Positions 24,650 to 33,613 of a stretch of DNA of 50,141 nt are shown here, in pieces; the first letter of the stretch is position 1; every line of letters begins with the position of its first letter. The stretch comes from Bacillota bacterium (GTDB lineage: Bacteria > Bacillota > UBA4882 > UBA8346), in contig JAAYEK010000066.1 of NCBI GenBank assembly GCA_012728785.1, positions 1-50,141 of the forward strand, in the 5' to 3' direction. Both the position numbers and the translations under genes were made by a program. The notes below the pieces were generated by a model, which was given only the letters and a program-made list of their open reading frames with translations, ran no database searches and was not told where the DNA came from.

Positions 24650-25246
24650 TTACAGCTCGATACGGCCTTCAAAAGCTTTACCTAAGGTTATTTCATCGGC
24701 ATATTCCAAATCGCCGCCTACCGGTAAACCCCGGGCGAGCCTGGTTACCTTATACCCCATCGGGCGTAATAATTTACCTAGGTATAAAGCGGTAGCCTCG
24801 CCTTCGACATTAGGATCGGTCGCAATTATTATTTCCTGAAAGTGTTTCTCGGAGGCCCGTTGTAATAGTTCTTTAATCTTCAATTCCTCAGGCCCGATTC
24901 CTTCCAAGGGGGACAAGGCTCCGCCCAAAACATGGTATAATCCTTTATAAACTCTAGTCCGCTCCATTGCAATAACATCTTTGGGTTCCTCAACCACGCA
25001 AAGGAGGGACCGGTCGCGCCCTTCGTTTACGCAGATAGCGCAAGGAGAGATTTCGGTTAGATGCCCGCAAATAGAGCAAAAAGTAATCTTATTTTTAGCG
25101 TCCAATAAGGCTTCCGCCATTTTACTTACTTCGTCTTCAGAAAGAGTAAGAATATGAAAAGCTAGCCTCTGAGCGGTTTTAGGACCTACCCCCGGGAGCC
25201 TGCTTAGTTCATTAATCAATCTCGTCATCGGTTGCGGGTATAACAT
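24650..25246 (-). CDS. recR: recombination mediator RecR
   Basis: A 198-aa RecR. The N-terminal HhH motif ([20 protein letters not shown]) is followed by the four-cysteine zinc finger ([16 protein letters not shown], about residues 56-71) and the Toprim domain ([17 protein letters not shown] and [15 protein letters not shown]). RecR acts with RecO and RecF to load RecA on gapped DNA. Start at ATG 25246 with GAAAGG upstream. It is 32 bases after yaaK. Confidence 0.96.
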   Translation of the reverse strand: MLYPQPMTRLINELSRLPGVGPKTAQRLAFHILTLSEDEVSKMAEALLDAKNKITFCSICGHLTEISPCAICVNEGRDRSLLCVVEEPKDVIAMERTRVYKGLYHVLGGALSPLEGIGPEELKIKELLQRASEKHFQEIIIATDPNVEGEATALYLGKLLRPMGYKVTRLARGLPVGGDLEYADEITLGKAFEGRIEL

Positions 25247-25278
25247 GATACTACCTTTCTATCGAATCAATGTACTAT

Positions 25279-25599
25279 CTAAAACAAACCGGGTATGCCT
25301 GGTATTTTAAGGTTTCCAGTGACTTTGGCCAATTCGGATGCGGATAAATCCTGGGCTTTTTTGATCCCTTCATTAACTGCGGCGGTAATCAGGTCTTGAA
25401 GCATTTCTAAATCCTCGCCGGCAACTTCCGGGTCGATTTTAATCGTTTTTAACTCCAACTTCCCTGAAAAGATAACTTCAATCACACCTCCGCCAGCGGT
25501 AGCGGATACGGTCTTCTCTTCCAGTTCTTGTTGGACTCTAGCCATATCGGCCTGCATCTTTTGAATCTGTTTCATTGCTTGTTGCATATTAGGGTTCAT
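25279..25599 (-). CDS. yaaK: YbaB/EbfC nucleoid-associated protein
   Basis: A 106-aa protein of the YbaB/EbfC family: an N-terminal methionine/glutamine-rich coiled coil (residues 1-35), the central VSATAGGGVIEVIFSGKLELKTIKIDPEV strand region, and a glycine-rich C-terminus. Such dimers bind DNA with little specificity. AAGGAGG is embedded in the end of dnaX, whose stop overlaps its ATG by one base (TAATG), indicating coupled translation. Confidence 0.94.
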   Translation of the reverse strand: MNPNMQQAMKQIQKMQADMARVQQELEEKTVSATAGGGVIEVIFSGKLELKTIKIDPEVAGEDLEMLQDLITAAVNEGIKKAQDLSASELAKVTGNLKIPGIPGLF

Positions 25600-27188
25600 T
25601 ATTTTTCCTCCTTTGATACTGGCCTTACTTCTCCCCCAAAAAGGTCCACGGTCCGTTTTAAAATTTCATTAGCTTTATCATTAGTATTTGTTTTAGCGGG
25701 TTCGGGTTCCTCCAATGGTATAAATTGAAGTTTCATTTCCCGGCCGCAAATACTTTTGAGGATACTTTCCAAAAGCTCTTTATTATTAGGGGAGTTAACG
25801 TTTTCCAAATGAAATTTAAGATTCGGCGGGAAACCTACTACTAGCTCATCGCCTTCAAAGCTGACCGGTTTACCTTCCTGGACTAAAGCGGCCAAAGTTC
25901 GCTTTTTTTTCTTAATCACTTCCATAAAGACTTCCCAATGCTTCATGGGATCATTTATTAGGGGTTGGACCGATTGGGATGCTATCGACGATCCGGTTTT
26001 TGGTTTGGTAGCGGTTGTTTCCGTTGGTGGAATAACTTTGGAAACGCTTTGCTTGACCGGAATATTACCGGTGCTAGTCAAATTCACATTTCCTTGGACT
26101 AAGGCTTCCAATTTGGCGATTCTAGCTTCCAAATCCTTTACCGGGGTGGCGGTAGTTAATTTTATCAGCGCCAATTCTAAGGGTAGCAAACTTTGTTGGC
26201 TTCGTTTAACCTCTACAGTGGCATCGGCTATGGTTTCAATGATCCGGACTAAATCGGCGGCCTTAAAACCGATCTCAATTTCCGGTCTTTTATTGCCCAA
26301 ATTGAGTAGGAGCAGCTCTCGAAAATGCTCCACCAGACTTCGCCCAAATTGCCAAAGGTCTTTACCGCTAAGGTTAACCTCAGCCAAAAGCTCTAAAGCC
26401 CTTTTTGTATCCCGTTCCCTAATAGCTGAAGTAATCTGGTCGATCTCCTCTTGATCAATCAATCCTAAGATGGCTCGGACATCAACCTCTTCTAGTTTGG
26501 TTTCGCTATGGGCCAGGGCTTGTTCAAGGAGACTAACCCCATCGCGCATTCCGCCGTCGGCATGTTTGGCGATTAATTCCAAGCCTGCGTTGGAAGCCTC
26601 CAGATTTTCGGCGGCGATGATCTGTTCCAAGCGTCCTTTTATTTCATTGATCGTAAACCGCTTAAAATCAAAGCGTTGGCAGCGGGAGAGGATCGTAGCC
26701 GGTATTTTGTGAACTTCAGTGGTTGCCAGGATAAATACAACGAAGTCCGGTGGTTCTTCCAAAGTTTTCAAAAGGGCGTTAAAAGCTTCTGCTGTTAACA
26801 TATGCACTTCATCAATGATATAAATCTTGAATGTGCCTTCGGCGGGCGTAAATTTGACTTTTTCGCGTAAATCCCGAATTTCGTCGATCCCCCGGTTAGA
26901 AGCGGCGTCAATTTCGGAAACATCAAGAAACACGCCATCATTAATCCTGGCGCAACAGGAACATTGATCGCAAGGTTCGGCTCCCTTCGGATTTTCACAG
27001 TTAAGGGCTTTGGCCAAAATCTTAGCGATGCTGGTTTTCCCCGTTCCCCGGGGTCCGGTAAACAAGTAGGCGTGAGCAACTTTTTTACCCGTAACTGCAT
27101 TTACAAGGGTTGTTACCACATGGCTTTGCCCGACGAAATCGGAAAAACCCCTAGGCCGCCAACGTCGGTATAAAGTTTGGTATTCCAT
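25599..27188 (-). CDS. dnaX: DNA polymerase III gamma/tau subunit
   Basis: A 529-aa clamp-loader ATPase. GPRGTGKTSIAK (about 45-56) is Walker A, four cysteines (C64 to C80 region, ending CDQCSCC) bind zinc, IIDEVHML is Walker B, TILSRCQRFDF carries the SRC arginine finger. Domain III follows, and a proline/threonine-rich linker leads to the tau-type C-terminal region (WEVFMEVIKKKKRTLAALVQEG). Short for full tau, but typical of Clostridia. GGAGG precedes the ATG. First gene of the conserved block; no SRP RNA is seen upstream. Confidence 0.95.
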   Translation of the reverse strand: MEYQTLYRRWRPRGFSDFVGQSHVVTTLVNAVTGKKVAHAYLFTGPRGTGKTSIAKILAKALNCENPKGAEPCDQCSCCARINDGVFLDVSEIDAASNRGIDEIRDLREKVKFTPAEGTFKIYIIDEVHMLTAEAFNALLKTLEEPPDFVVFILATTEVHKIPATILSRCQRFDFKRFTINEIKGRLEQIIAAENLEASNAGLELIAKHADGGMRDGVSLLEQALAHSETKLEEVDVRAILGLIDQEEIDQITSAIRERDTKRALELLAEVNLSGKDLWQFGRSLVEHFRELLLLNLGNKRPEIEIGFKAADLVRIIETIADATVEVKRSQQSLLPLELALIKLTTATPVKDLEARIAKLEALVQGNVNLTSTGNIPVKQSVSKVIPPTETTATKPKTGSSIASQSVQPLINDPMKHWEVFMEVIKKKKRTLAALVQEGKPVSFEGDELVVGFPPNLKFHLENVNSPNNKELLESILKSICGREMKLQFIPLEEPEPAKTNTNDKANEILKRTVDLFGGEVRPVSKEEK

Positions 27189-27510
27189 TGCCGCCTCCGA
27201 TTGGGATTAATCTTTTCCTATTTCGCTATCCGCCTTGGATCTCCTTTCAAGTTCAAAAAGTCGAACAGTCAAAAGTCAAAAGTCGAACGGTCAAATGTCA
27301 AAAAGTCATACTGTGAAAAGGTGAGTATAGGTTAGGTCGTTCTCCTTGATGATTATCTCCACCATATTCCTAAACCAATTAAGATACCGGTGAGATAAAG
27401 TTGGTTTGAAGCAGAAAACTTCCCAGAGTGGCTAAAGGGCCAAAAGCTAATCCCACCGCGGAATTTTATTTTGCTTAACATTTTTCACCTCTATAATAGG
27501 CATTCTTATC
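27189..27510. other. intergenic region with repeats and gene debris
   Basis: No intact gene. It holds an 18-base imperfect direct repeat (27256-27273 and 27278-27295, differing at one base) within GTCAAA-rich sequence, and minus-strand debris resembling a UbiA-type prenyltransferase (separate entry). Confidence 0.5.
27320..27481 (-). pseudogene. frameshifted UbiA-type prenyltransferase fragment
   Basis: Reading on the minus strand from a GAGGTG-preceded ATG at 27481, one frame gives KIKFRG and another, from 27456, gives GLAFGPLATLGSFLLQTNFIS. The second is strikingly like the GLAFGPLMVLGSYYVQTGSIS segment of UbiA/MenA-type prenyltransferases. After an in-frame TAA, EY-GDNHQGER recalls the NExxDxExDxxxGKR metal-binding motif. 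Only about 55 codons remain, with stops and frame changes, so this is decayed. Assignment is from remembered family patterns. Confidence 0.4.
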
Positions 27511-27759
27511 TTATTGAGGGAAGCTTATGGTTTGCACGGATAACCCGGGAATTGTATCCAGTTCCCGCCGGAATGAAGTTAATTGTTCCAAATCACTCTC
27601 GATAATTATAGTAATTAAGGCTTTATGTTTTTTAGGCCCAGGAATCCCCATCCGGCAGAGGATTTCACTACCATACTTAGTTATCACTTCTTGGAGCTCA
27701 GGCGCGACTGCAGCCCGGTCTTCCACTAAAATACCCATAATCCATAACGGAACAGCCAT
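27511..27759 (-). CDS. TM1266-family iron-only hydrogenase system regulator
   Basis: An 82-aa ACT/ferredoxin-like alpha-beta protein. MGILVEDRAAVAPELQEVITKYG, ILCRMGIPGP and the closing LDTIPGLSVQT match the TM1266 family, annotated as putative regulators of [FeFe]-hydrogenase systems and often found beside hydrogenase maturation genes. None of those genes is in the window, so it stands alone here. GGGAGGTGA precedes the ATG. It suggests an anaerobe with [FeFe]-hydrogenase; its own biochemical role is unknown. Confidence 0.78.
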   Translation of the reverse strand: MAVPLWIMGILVEDRAAVAPELQEVITKYGSEILCRMGIPGPKKHKALITIIIESDLEQLTSFRRELDTIPGLSVQTISFPQ

Positions 27760-27882
27760 TTAAATCACCTCCCGTCTATTTTATCCATTCCTCCATCTAT
27801 AATCCTTCTTTTATCCATCGATGGTTTTTGAATATATTTTTTCTTTTTTTGGCCGATGAATAGATTATGGATTAAAAATTAT

Positions 27883-27910
27883 TTGACATATGTGGCAAGT
27901 TGCTTATAAT
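27883..27910 (+). promoter_or_regulatory. sigma-A promoter of the beta-propeller gene
   Basis: Perfect TTGACA (27883-27888) and perfect TATAAT (27905-27910) with a 16-base spacer, 40 bases upstream of the start codon. Confidence 0.85.
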
Positions 27911-27949
27911 TGAACTCAAGACGAGTTTATTAGACGGGAGTGACTGTTA

Positions 27950-29119
27950 ATGCGGCTGGGAAACGTTAAACATAACAAAGCAATCTTTTTTTTATCACTA
28001 CTATTATTATTAATCTTACCAAGTTTAGGATATGGTGAGGAACACAAAGAAACACCACAGAATCCTCTAAAACTCATTAAAACTGAGATGATTGACAAAA
28101 CCTGCTGGGGTGTAAAAGCGATTATCGCCGGTAAAGATGATTCCCGTTTTTATTCTATTAATCTGGAAGGCTTAAGTGTTTATGAGTTTAACCGGGAAAC
28201 TAAAAAGATCCTTCGAAAACTTACATTTGTAGCCCACCCTGGAAAAGGATACAATTACGATAAAAAAGAATGGTTTGATTCTTATCAGGAAAAACCGGTG
28301 GAAGCCCTTTTTACCCACGAAGGACGTTATTTATGGATGTCCCTTCATAATGCCGGTGGGGTAGTAGTCTGGGATTTAGAAGACGATGATACTTTTGTGG
28401 AAGGTAGGCCTTTCAAAGAGGCATGGTTAGAGGATCTGTCCTCGGGTTCTCCAGCTAAGAAGAAAATTCGGCTTCTTTGGATTAAAACCAATACCACTCC
28501 TAAAGTTATCGCAGCCACCCCGGACGATAAATATTTATTCGTATCAAATTGGCATTCCAACACCGTTAGCGTACTGGATATTAGTTCGTCATTATCAAAA
28601 GATTGGGTGGTAATTAAAGAACTTGGACCAAGCCCAATCCCCCGCGGAATGGTTGCTTCCGCCGACTCGGATTTGTTGTATTTAGGCCAGATGGGCAGTG
28701 ACCATATTAGTATTATTGAGTTGGAAAGTTTCAAAAAGTTACGCTCAATTAATGTAGGAATTAATCCGAGACACTTGATTAGGTACGGCGACTATATTTA
28801 CTGTTCTTTAAATCTCAGTGCCAAACTGGTAAAAATCGATACTAATACTGAAAAAGTCATTCATAAAGTGAGTACCGGCAGATCTCCCCGGACGATTAGT
28901 ATTACCAAAGATGGGAAGTATGTTTTTGTAACTTGTTATAACGCAGACCAGCTTCAAGCATTTGACGCTGATTCGTTGAAGCTGATCGGTTCCTGGGAAT
29001 CAAAGGGGCATCCGGTGGCTTCCGAAGTGTTCCGGGAAGGTGATTTGATCGAGGTATGGGTTGGAAATCACACTTATGGAACTGTTAAAGTATTTACCTT
29101 CCAAGAAGACAGTTATTAA
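27950..29119 (+). CDS. secreted YVTN-type beta-propeller protein
   Basis: A 389-aa protein with a clear signal peptide (positively charged start, hydrophobic residues 11-27, cleavage near GYG-EE). The rest is a seven-bladed-type YVTN/YncE propeller: repeated blade motifs such as ATPDDKYLFVSNWHSNTVSVLDI, GMVASADSDLLYLGQMGSDHISIIEL and RTISITKDGKYVFVTCYNADQLQAFD. These act as extracellular binding scaffolds; a specific ligand cannot be named. Its own strong promoter lies just upstream, and a GH10 xylanase gene follows 113 bases downstream. Confidence 0.82.
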   Translation: MRLGNVKHNKAIFFLSLLLLLILPSLGYGEEHKETPQNPLKLIKTEMIDKTCWGVKAIIAGKDDSRFYSINLEGLSVYEFNRETKKILRKLTFVAHPGKGYNYDKKEWFDSYQEKPVEALFTHEGRYLWMSLHNAGGVVVWDLEDDDTFVEGRPFKEAWLEDLSSGSPAKKKIRLLWIKTNTTPKVIAATPDDKYLFVSNWHSNTVSVLDISSSLSKDWVVIKELGPSPIPRGMVASADSDLLYLGQMGSDHISIIELESFKKLRSINVGINPRHLIRYGDYIYCSLNLSAKLVKIDTNTEKVIHKVSTGRSPRTISITKDGKYVFVTCYNADQLQAFDADSLKLIGSWESKGHPVASEVFREGDLIEVWVGNHTYGTVKVFTFQEDSY

Positions 29120-29232
29120 AAAAGAAGAAACTTGTTTAGTTATCACGGCCTAGGTAATGGTTTAAAATTACCGCGGCTGACTCTTTATGTGATTTTCGGT
29201 GGTTGATAAGTACAGAGCGAAAGGATGTCAAC

Positions 29233-30495
29233 ATGAGTAATTTAGCGAAATCCATTTGTAATCTGGACTCGCAAATCAAAAGATCCCGAACTACCACTGT
29301 TACATTGCAGGTTTTAAAGGAGGGGAACACTCCTTTAGCTAACCAAGAAGTAATGATCGGCCAAACCAAGCACAGGTTTCTCTTTGGTTGTAACGGTTTC
29401 GATTTTGTCCCTTACGCCAATAATGAGTTATCAGGAAAAGAAAAAGAACTGGTCGAAGGTCTAAGTGTAAAATTTACCGATCTTTTTAACTTTGTAACCC
29501 TCCCATTTTATTGGGGCCGTTTTGAACCTAAGAAAGGAAATCCCGACACCAAAAGGTTGACCAAGGTCGCCCAGTGGTGTGATGACCTTGATTTGACCAT
29601 CAAAGGACATCCCTTAAGTTGGCATACTCATGCCCCGGACTGGCTCCTAGCCATGAGCAACCAGGAGATCCTAGCCGCCCAATTAAAAAGGATTGAACGG
29701 GATGTGACCGGTTTTAAAGGATTGATCGATATGTGGGACGTAATCAATGAAGTAGTGATTATGCCCATTTTTGACAAGTACGATAACGGACTTACCAGGC
29801 TTTGTAAAGAGTTGGGGCGGATCGATATTATCCGGCGGGTATTTGAGGCAGCCCGGGCCACCAATCCCGATGCCACATTCTTGCTGAATGATTTTGATGT
29901 TTCACCCGCTTATGATATTTTAGTGGAAGGCTGTTTAGAAGCGGGCATTGAAATCGATGTCCTAGGAATTCAATCCCACATGCATCAAGGCTATTGGGGA
30001 GTTGAAGAGACTCAATTCGTGCTGGAGCAGTTTGCCCGCTTTAACAAACCGATTCATTTCACCGAAAATACCATCATCTCTGGGGAGCTGATGCCGCCGG
30101 AGATTGTGGATCTCAATGATTATCAGGTGACCGATTGGCCGACTACTCCCGCAGGGGAAGATCGTCAAGCCGAAGAAGTGGTAAAACATTATCGAACCCT
30201 TTTTGCCCACCCGTTGGTGGAAGGAATCACCTGGTGGGACTTTACCGACGGAAAATGGTTGAACGCCCCTTGTGGCTTAGTCCGTAAGGACGGTTCCGCC
30301 AAGCCGGCTTATGATGAACTCCTAAAACTAGTTAAAGGCGAATGGTGGGTAGCGCCGACCAAGTTCGTGACGGATCAGGATGGGAAGGTGGAATTTTGTG
30401 GGTTTTTCGGGGACTATAAGTTGGATTGCGCGGGAAGGGAAAGGGCTTTTAGTTTGGAGAAAGAGGGTCCAACCGAACTTAAGATTAAACTTTAG
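29233..30495 (+). CDS. GH10 endo-1,4-beta-xylanase, no signal peptide
   Basis: A 420-aa glycoside hydrolase family 10 enzyme that cleaves beta-1,4 xylan or xylo-oligosaccharides with retention. KGHPLSWH and WDVINEV contain the acid/base Glu173; FTEN contains the nucleophile Glu278; GITWWDFTDGKW is the substrate-binding C-terminal strand. Residues 20-60 form a short beta-sandwich-like extension and the last 50 residues another small sheet. No signal peptide is present, so it probably hydrolyses imported oligosaccharides in the cytoplasm. ATG 29233 (AAAGGA upstream) is preferred to 29203. Confidence 0.9.
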   Translation: MSNLAKSICNLDSQIKRSRTTTVTLQVLKEGNTPLANQEVMIGQTKHRFLFGCNGFDFVPYANNELSGKEKELVEGLSVKFTDLFNFVTLPFYWGRFEPKKGNPDTKRLTKVAQWCDDLDLTIKGHPLSWHTHAPDWLLAMSNQEILAAQLKRIERDVTGFKGLIDMWDVINEVVIMPIFDKYDNGLTRLCKELGRIDIIRRVFEAARATNPDATFLLNDFDVSPAYDILVEGCLEAGIEIDVLGIQSHMHQGYWGVEETQFVLEQFARFNKPIHFTENTIISGELMPPEIVDLNDYQVTDWPTTPAGEDRQAEEVVKHYRTLFAHPLVEGITWWDFTDGKWLNAPCGLVRKDGSAKPAYDELLKLVKGEWWVAPTKFVTDQDGKVEFCGFFGDYKLDCAGRERAFSLEKEGPTELKIKL

Positions 30496-30500
30496 AAGTA

Positions 30501-30530
30501 AGAGCCGACGGAATATCGTCGGCTCTTTGG
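30501..30530 (+). terminator. terminator of the xylanase gene
   Basis: A perfect 10-bp stem, AGAGCCGACG with CGTCGGCTCT, around GAATAT, starting five bases after the stop. The T run is short (TTTGGTT), so efficiency may be moderate. Confidence 0.65.
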
Positions 30531-30576
30531 TTGTGACGGGGAGTTTTTATCTTTGTTGGATCTATTTAACGCTGTG

Positions 30577-30620
30577 TCTCTGCGTCTCTGTGGCTAGATC
30601 GGTTCACAGAGACACGGAGA
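30577..30620. repeat. TCTCTG-rich inverted repeat between convergent genes
   Basis: 30577-30592 pairs with 30605-30620 over 16 positions with one mismatch and one G-T pair, around a 12-base loop. The sequence resembles the TCTGCG tract at about 1690-1720. Such CTCTGTGTCTC elements are common in intergenic DNA of unrelated bacteria. Confidence 0.5.
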
Positions 30621-30649
30621 AATCATTTTCGAAGATAACGCCCCATGCC

Positions 30650-31954
<1,305 letters not shown>

Positions 31955-31964
31955 TTATTTATCA

Positions 31965-31993
31965 ATTATAACCCATTAAACGGCAAAAAACAA
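31965..31993 (-). promoter_or_regulatory. sigma-A-type promoter of serS
   Basis: On the minus strand TTGTTT (complement at 31988-31993) and perfect TATAAT (complement at 31965-31970) with a 17-base spacer, about 45 bases before the start codon. Confidence 0.65.
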
Positions 31994-32112
31994 TGAATCG
32001 GCAATGAAAATAAGAATACTCAAAGATGAGGAATATAGGAGCTAGGAGCGATAGCTAATTCAAAGGCGGTCGGTCCTCATATATGAATATTTCATAACTA
32101 TGTCTTAACACC

Positions 32113-32144
32113 AAAAAAAGCGCGTCCCTTCCGGGCGCGCTTTT
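32113..32144 (-). terminator. terminator of the SleB-like gene
   Basis: On the minus strand AAGCGCG pairs with CGCGCTT, with an extra CC/GG step, followed by T7, starting about 20 bases after the stop codon at 32165. Confidence 0.85.
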
Positions 32145-32164
32145 CCCATCTTACCACTCAAATC

Positions 32165-33109
32165 CTAATAACTGAAAAATACATGATTACCAATCCGGGC
32201 GGTTACCGGATGGGATCTAACCCAACTGCTGCTGGTTCCGGTCGGGTTGTAAAAACCATTGGCGCCGTTGCTCGGGTCCCAACCGGAGAGGGCTGCTTGA
32301 ACAGCCTTATATGTGCTGGAGGTCGGCGGTAGATTAATCCGTCCGTCTAAAACCGGGCTATACTGGTAACGGCCATGATCAACTTGATAAATAATCCCGG
32401 GAACCGTATTCGGGTAACGCGAGTCTTTGAGCCGGTTTAAGATAGTAGCGGCGACTGCTACTTGTCCGGTATAAGGTTCACCTTCGGACTCCGCTCTGAC
32501 TAACCTGGCCAACAAATCAATATCACTTTGGTTCAGATTGAACTTACTATTAGCGGTCACAGCCCCGCCTGAAGCAGCCGGGATCTTCAAGGTTTGTCCG
32601 ACCCAAAGATTGGAACCGCTCAAACCGTTGGCTTTCTTCAATGCATCGACTGTAGTGCCGTATTTCCTGGCAATCAAATAAAGGCTGTCACCGGATTGAA
32701 CACGATAACCGGTACTGGAAGACTTTGCAGTCGAACCGCTGCTAATAGTAAGACGTTGCCCGACCCATAGGTAATTGCTTGACAGGTTGTTGGCGCGTTT
32801 TAAAACATCGATGCTGGTTCCGTACCGTTTGGCAATCAGATAAAGGGTGTCGCCGGATCTGACCGTATATGTCCAACCGGAACCGGTAGAACTTCCGGAT
32901 GTTACATTTAGTGCTTGTCCCGGATATAAAGCAGTCGATTTTAACCCGTTATTCTTTTGGAGAGTGGATACCGATGTCCCATAACGAGCGGCGATCTTGT
33001 AAAGGGAGTCGCCCGGTTGCACATAGTAAGTCTGCGCCCAAGCGGTACCGATAGTTAGAGATAAAGACCCCAATGCGGTAACTAAAAATAATTTTCGCGT
33101 GCGTGGCAC
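32165..33109 (-). CDS. LysM x3 plus SleB-type cell wall hydrolase
   Basis: A 314-aa exported peptidoglycan hydrolase. A signal peptide (cleavage after AWA, residue 25) is followed by three LysM modules (about 27-70, 80-123, 135-177), each with YxVxxGDSLYxIAxxYGT, linked by Ser/Gly spacers. The C-terminal Hydrolase_2 (SleB) domain carries LVRAESEGEPYTGQVAVAATILNRL with catalytic Glu207. SleB and its relatives degrade spore cortex muramic-lactam peptidoglycan or act in mother-cell wall turnover. GTG start with AAGGAG eight bases upstream. Confidence 0.9.
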   Translation of the reverse strand: MPRTRKLFLVTALGSLSLTIGTAWAQTYYVQPGDSLYKIAARYGTSVSTLQKNNGLKSTALYPGQALNVTSGSSTGSGWTYTVRSGDTLYLIAKRYGTSIDVLKRANNLSSNYLWVGQRLTISSGSTAKSSSTGYRVQSGDSLYLIARKYGTTVDALKKANGLSGSNLWVGQTLKIPAASGGAVTANSKFNLNQSDIDLLARLVRAESEGEPYTGQVAVAATILNRLKDSRYPNTVPGIIYQVDHGRYQYSPVLDGRINLPPTSSTYKAVQAALSGWDPSNGANGFYNPTGTSSSWVRSHPVTARIGNHVFFSY

Positions 33110-33613
33110 AATCTCAGCTCCTTCTTGTCCTCGTTTTCCACGGGGGGCAAAAAGTTGGCTTCAAAAATTTTTGCGTTTAAAGTTCGTTGATAAGAATGAA
33201 TTCTAATTGTTCCGTGGTTTCTTTTTTGTTTTGGAAAAATAGATCTACCTGTCAGGCAATTTCTTGTCTTAGCAAATTCTTTAAAAGCAGGTAGTTTCCT
33301 TGTGGAAAACGGTGGGAAAACCCATTTCGCTATGGTTTTGCCATGGATGGCTTTTGAAGGAAAAACTATCAAAGTAGATGAGCAGAGATAGCAAAATTTT
33401 TGATTTGGGAGTCAAGAGAAGATCTGTTACTCAAAAGCTTTAAAGAGATTTTTGATAAAACCGATAATATAAATGGGTTTTAAGATTTTCGATCAAGCAA
33501 AGGTCGGAATATTAAGTTTTCATGCTGATAATCGAATATTTTTGATTGGGATTTTTCGAACTGAGTCCAAAAAGAATTTTGATCGTTTATTTTCGAGGAT
33601 ACTTGGAGGTAAC
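33110..33613. other. divergent intergenic region with structured DNA and a sigma-D-like promoter
   Basis: About 500 bases between the SleB-like gene and the HDOD gene. It contains small hairpins at 33313-33324 (TGGG-AAAA-CCCA) and 33340-33351 (GCCA-TGGA-TGGC) and a flagellar-type promoter at 33441-33467. The open frame at 33082-33372 on the minus strand has no family features. No promoter for the SleB gene is obvious. Confidence 0.5.
33441..33467 (+). promoter_or_regulatory. sigma-D (FliA)-type promoter of the HDOD gene
   Basis: TAAA (33441-33444), a 15-base spacer and ACCGATAA (33460-33467) match the sigma-D consensus TAAA-N15-GCCGATAA at 11 of 12 positions. Transcription would start near 33475, leaving a leader of about 140 bases before the ATG. 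Confidence 0.7.

Noticed and set aside
25945-26454. 169-codon open frame antisense to dnaX
   Set aside because: Shadow of dnaX codon bias; no start signal and no recognisable product.
27189-27882. SRP RNA (scr) upstream of dnaX, as in B. subtilis
   Set aside because: I found neither the conserved GGAAGCA/GNRA apical motif nor the expected long helix on either strand.
32039-32055. AGCTA-N7-TAGCT hairpin with a GGA in its loop
   Set aside because: Lacks the A-U-closed NGGA tetraloop of the 49.4-49.7 kb array; probably chance.
33110-33440. c-di-AMP (ydaO) or c-di-GMP riboswitch before the LysM-SleB hydrolase or the HDOD gene
   Set aside because: Such riboswitches are common at these gene types, but none of the conserved core sequences could be found on either strand.
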